Shown in pieces: positions 62,146 through 64,000 of a stretch of DNA of 64,000 bases. Each line of letters starts with the position of its first letter. Position 1 is the stretch's first letter. The notes below the pieces were generated by a model. The model was not told the origin of the DNA. It did no database searches and saw nothing but the letters and a program-made list of their open reading frames with translations. A program made the translations under genes and the position numbers. Origin of the DNA: JAPOXR01 sp965116115 (GTDB taxonomy: Bacteria; Pseudomonadota; Alphaproteobacteria; Rhodobacterales; Rhodobacteraceae); assembly GCA_965116115.1 (NCBI GenBank), contig OZ220486.1, forward strand, positions 248,001-312,000, given 5' to 3'.

Positions 62146-63231
62146 ATGAAGATTTGTAAATCGGCCACTGTCGTGGCTACCTGTGTTTTGCTCACGGCTT
62201 GCGGCGGCGGGGGCGGCGTCCCCGGCACAACCCCGCCCGCCGCTATCAGCTCCGGCGATGCCCAATCCGCAAATCCTGACGCGACAATCGGCTCCGCCGA
62301 GCGGGCCGCCGCCAGCCGGCCGCGCTTCGGCAGCGTAACCCAATCGTCAAACTCAGACAGTGTTACGGGTGTGACGGAAGACGTGGCTTCCGCATCGTTC
62401 GACGGGCGCCATGTGAGTGTGAACGTCCGGCGCACCGACGGTAGCAGCATCGCCTTCAATTCCGAATCCCACGGGTTCGCTGACAAGTCTTATGATCCGG
62501 TCTTATCCGGCTATTCCTTTCGCAGCGACAGGATGCTGACATCCAGCGACACCAGCGTCACGCTCTCGGTCGTTTACACCAATTGGAACAACGCGGATCC
62601 GAATGACCACTTGGCAGGCGGCTACTGGATGCATGCCGCGGGGCGCATCAATCCCGCGGACCCCGCGGGGCGCATCAATCCGCTGGAGGTTACGGGGGTG
62701 GAGATCGGCGCGTTCGTGGACGGCCCCGAAATCTCCGGTGATCCGACACTGCCCGGCAGCGGCAGTGCGACCTACACAGGCGTTGCTGGGGGATTCTATG
62801 GCTATAAATCGGCGTCGGGAGGGTCCGACATCGGAGAGTTCGAGGGAGACGCCAGTCTAACTGCGAACTTCTCCGGCAGCAGCACCACGATTTCCGGTTG
62901 CATAGGCTGTAACGGCGGTCTTTCCGTGGTAGGCGTCTCTGTCAGTGGAAGCGGGCAAGCCGACTTCTACTCCGAAGATAACATTCCGATGCGTCTGCGC
63001 ATGCAGCCGGCATCCGTTACAGGGGGAGGTTTCACTGGCACTGTGACGATGGATCTCGACAATCCAAACGTGAATGTGACTTCCTCAAGCGGCTCCTGGG
63101 GCGGCCGGTTTTCGACCAAGACGCAGGACGGAGATCCTCGGCTGGTGGCCGGCACCGCCGGGGGTGAATGGAAGGAGGCCGACGGGAGCCGAGGAACCAC
63201 GGTCGGCACTTGGTTCGGTATCCGGAACTGA
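62146..63231 (+). CDS. Surface lipoprotein, transferrin-binding-protein-like beta-barrel
   Basis: The 361-residue protein has a lipoprotein signal with lipobox LLTAC (Cys 19), followed by a glycine-rich tether (GGGGGVPGTTPP). The C-terminal half (SATYTGVAGGFYGY, GEFEGDASLTANFSGSSTTI, TGTVTMDLDNPNVNVTSSSG, GRFSTKTQDGD, ending GTWFG) has the alternating pattern of the eight-stranded barrel found in TbpB-like lipoproteins. A short tandem repeat AGRINPADP/AGRINPLEV lies near residue 165. AGGAG lies seven bases before the ATG. Possible roles include binding host or environmental ligands; none can be assigned. Confidence 0.7.
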   Translation: MKICKSATVVATCVLLTACGGGGGVPGTTPPAAISSGDAQSANPDATIGSAERAAASRPRFGSVTQSSNSDSVTGVTEDVASASFDGRHVSVNVRRTDGSSIAFNSESHGFADKSYDPVLSGYSFRSDRMLTSSDTSVTLSVVYTNWNNADPNDHLAGGYWMHAAGRINPADPAGRINPLEVTGVEIGAFVDGPEISGDPTLPGSGSATYTGVAGGFYGYKSASGGSDIGEFEGDASLTANFSGSSTTISGCIGCNGGLSVVGVSVSGSGQADFYSEDNIPMRLRMQPASVTGGGFTGTVTMDLDNPNVNVTSSSGSWGGRFSTKTQDGDPRLVAGTAGGEWKEADGSRGTTVGTWFGIRN

Positions 63232-64000
63232 TCACGGCTGCCGAGGCGCGGGCGATGGACCCGCGGATCACAGCCCTGCAATCGGCTGTCATCCCGGGCC
63301 ATCTGGCGTGATGGGGTGGATCACCGGAGTCCGGAAGCCGCTGCGCGGTCTTCGGCTACAGCCGCGACGGGTTGCGCGGGGTCATCTGCCGGCATTCCGA
63401 ACCGGGCGACAGCGAAAGGCGGTGACAGGATTCCCGCCCGCCCGGCATCCCGGTTTTGCCGGCAGAAAATCGGAGTGCTGTCGGGCCGGCGGTGCCGGGC
63501 GAACTGCGCTTGGCACTCCGATATGCATGCTGTGTTCTGTCCGGGAAGATATGCGTGCCTCCAGCCGAAATCAGGGCCGGTCAGGATTCTTTCCGGGGGA
63601 AGAGGAACCATAGGTGCAAAAACGCCGCAGCGCGGATTCCTCCCTATTAACCGGCGGGAATTGTCGAAGTCAGACTTTCATGCCAAGACAAGCTGTATGC
63701 GATCGCTGGGAAGGCAGGCCTGAAATCCCAAGAATCTTTGGTCTGCCAAATTGTACAGGTTCCGGTTCACGAAACGCCCGAAGCCGGGCGGAGCAGTGCC
63801 GTTGTTTCAATCAATTTGCTCCGCCTTCGCCGCCCGGCGGGCGTCGTGGACGAATTTTAAGATCAGAGAGGTGGAAACCTTTGGAGTATCGCTGGCGGAT
63901 AACGCTCAGGCCCCCGTGCGGGACTTCAATTTCCTGTCTATACAGATTAAATCAGGCTCAATTTGCAAATCGTATGCGCCCATGCTGTAATGTCTCTGTA
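63232..64000. other. Terminal region without a recognisable gene; end of a MITE-like element
   Basis: Several open frames overlap but none resembles a family. At 63956-63993 lies one end of the element described at 29471-29674 (GGCTCAATTTGCAAATCGTA...); the element continues out of the window. Confidence 0.45.

Overview
The window is GC-rich DNA from what is most likely an alphaproteobacterium. This rests on the style of the housekeeping genes: a GltD/GltB glutamate synthase pair, a cytoplasmic SoeABC-type sulfite dehydrogenase, GyrB, PncA/PncB and UppP. The sequence is crowded with insertion sequences, internal duplications, frameshifted genes and long stretches without genes, which suggests a genome in an IS-expansion and pseudogenisation phase, such as a host-associated or recently bottlenecked lineage. 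That lifestyle is inference. No rRNA, tRNA or CRISPR array was seen.

Layout. 1-2433: a zinc/manganese ABC importer (ATPase and permease), a broken zur regulator, and a decayed partial duplicate of the importer start. 2485-14644: a minus-strand defence island. It holds a DUF433/DUF5615 toxin-antitoxin-like pair, a three-gene block (receiver-like protein, double-GHKL ATPase, C5 DNA methyltransferase), and a type I restriction-modification locus (hsdS, small membrane protein, GIY-YIG-like protein, hsdM, hsdR). 14641-20310: IS wreckage with a FitAB remnant, two near-identical Rpn nucleases, a broken MFS gene and an ISAs1 remnant. 21102-28062: uppP, gltD, gltB. 28383-29411: a TIR-like/deoxyribosyltransferase-like protein. 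29471-39674: nested mobile elements, the first copy of an AAA-ATPase module, and an exact 1.9-kb copy of an internal gltB segment fused in frame to the AAA-linked gene. 40025-43630: a six-module RTX protein. 44355-46728: the second AAA module. 47445-49853: a DUF4338-Tn5-like transposase. 49914-57320: soeCBA and gyrB on the minus strand. 57433-60546: a GNAT acetyltransferase, pncA and pncB. 61322-64000: an IS5 remnant, a surface lipoprotein, and the end of a repeat element.

How the genes work together. GltBD assimilates ammonium into glutamate, SoeABC feeds electrons from sulfite to the quinone pool, PncA and PncB recycle nicotinamide to NAD, and the ABC importer (probably derepressed because zur is broken) takes up metal. 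The defence island combines classical DNA modification with what looks like a modification-linked two-component sensor. The most interesting candidates for new biology are this methyltransferase/GHKL/receiver block (3111-8771), the duplicated AAA-winged-helix module whose copies differ only in the C-terminal part, and an IS110 element with a strongly structured leader that may encode a bridge RNA. Several repeats are long and identical by eye, so assembly should be confirmed before conclusions are drawn from copy number.
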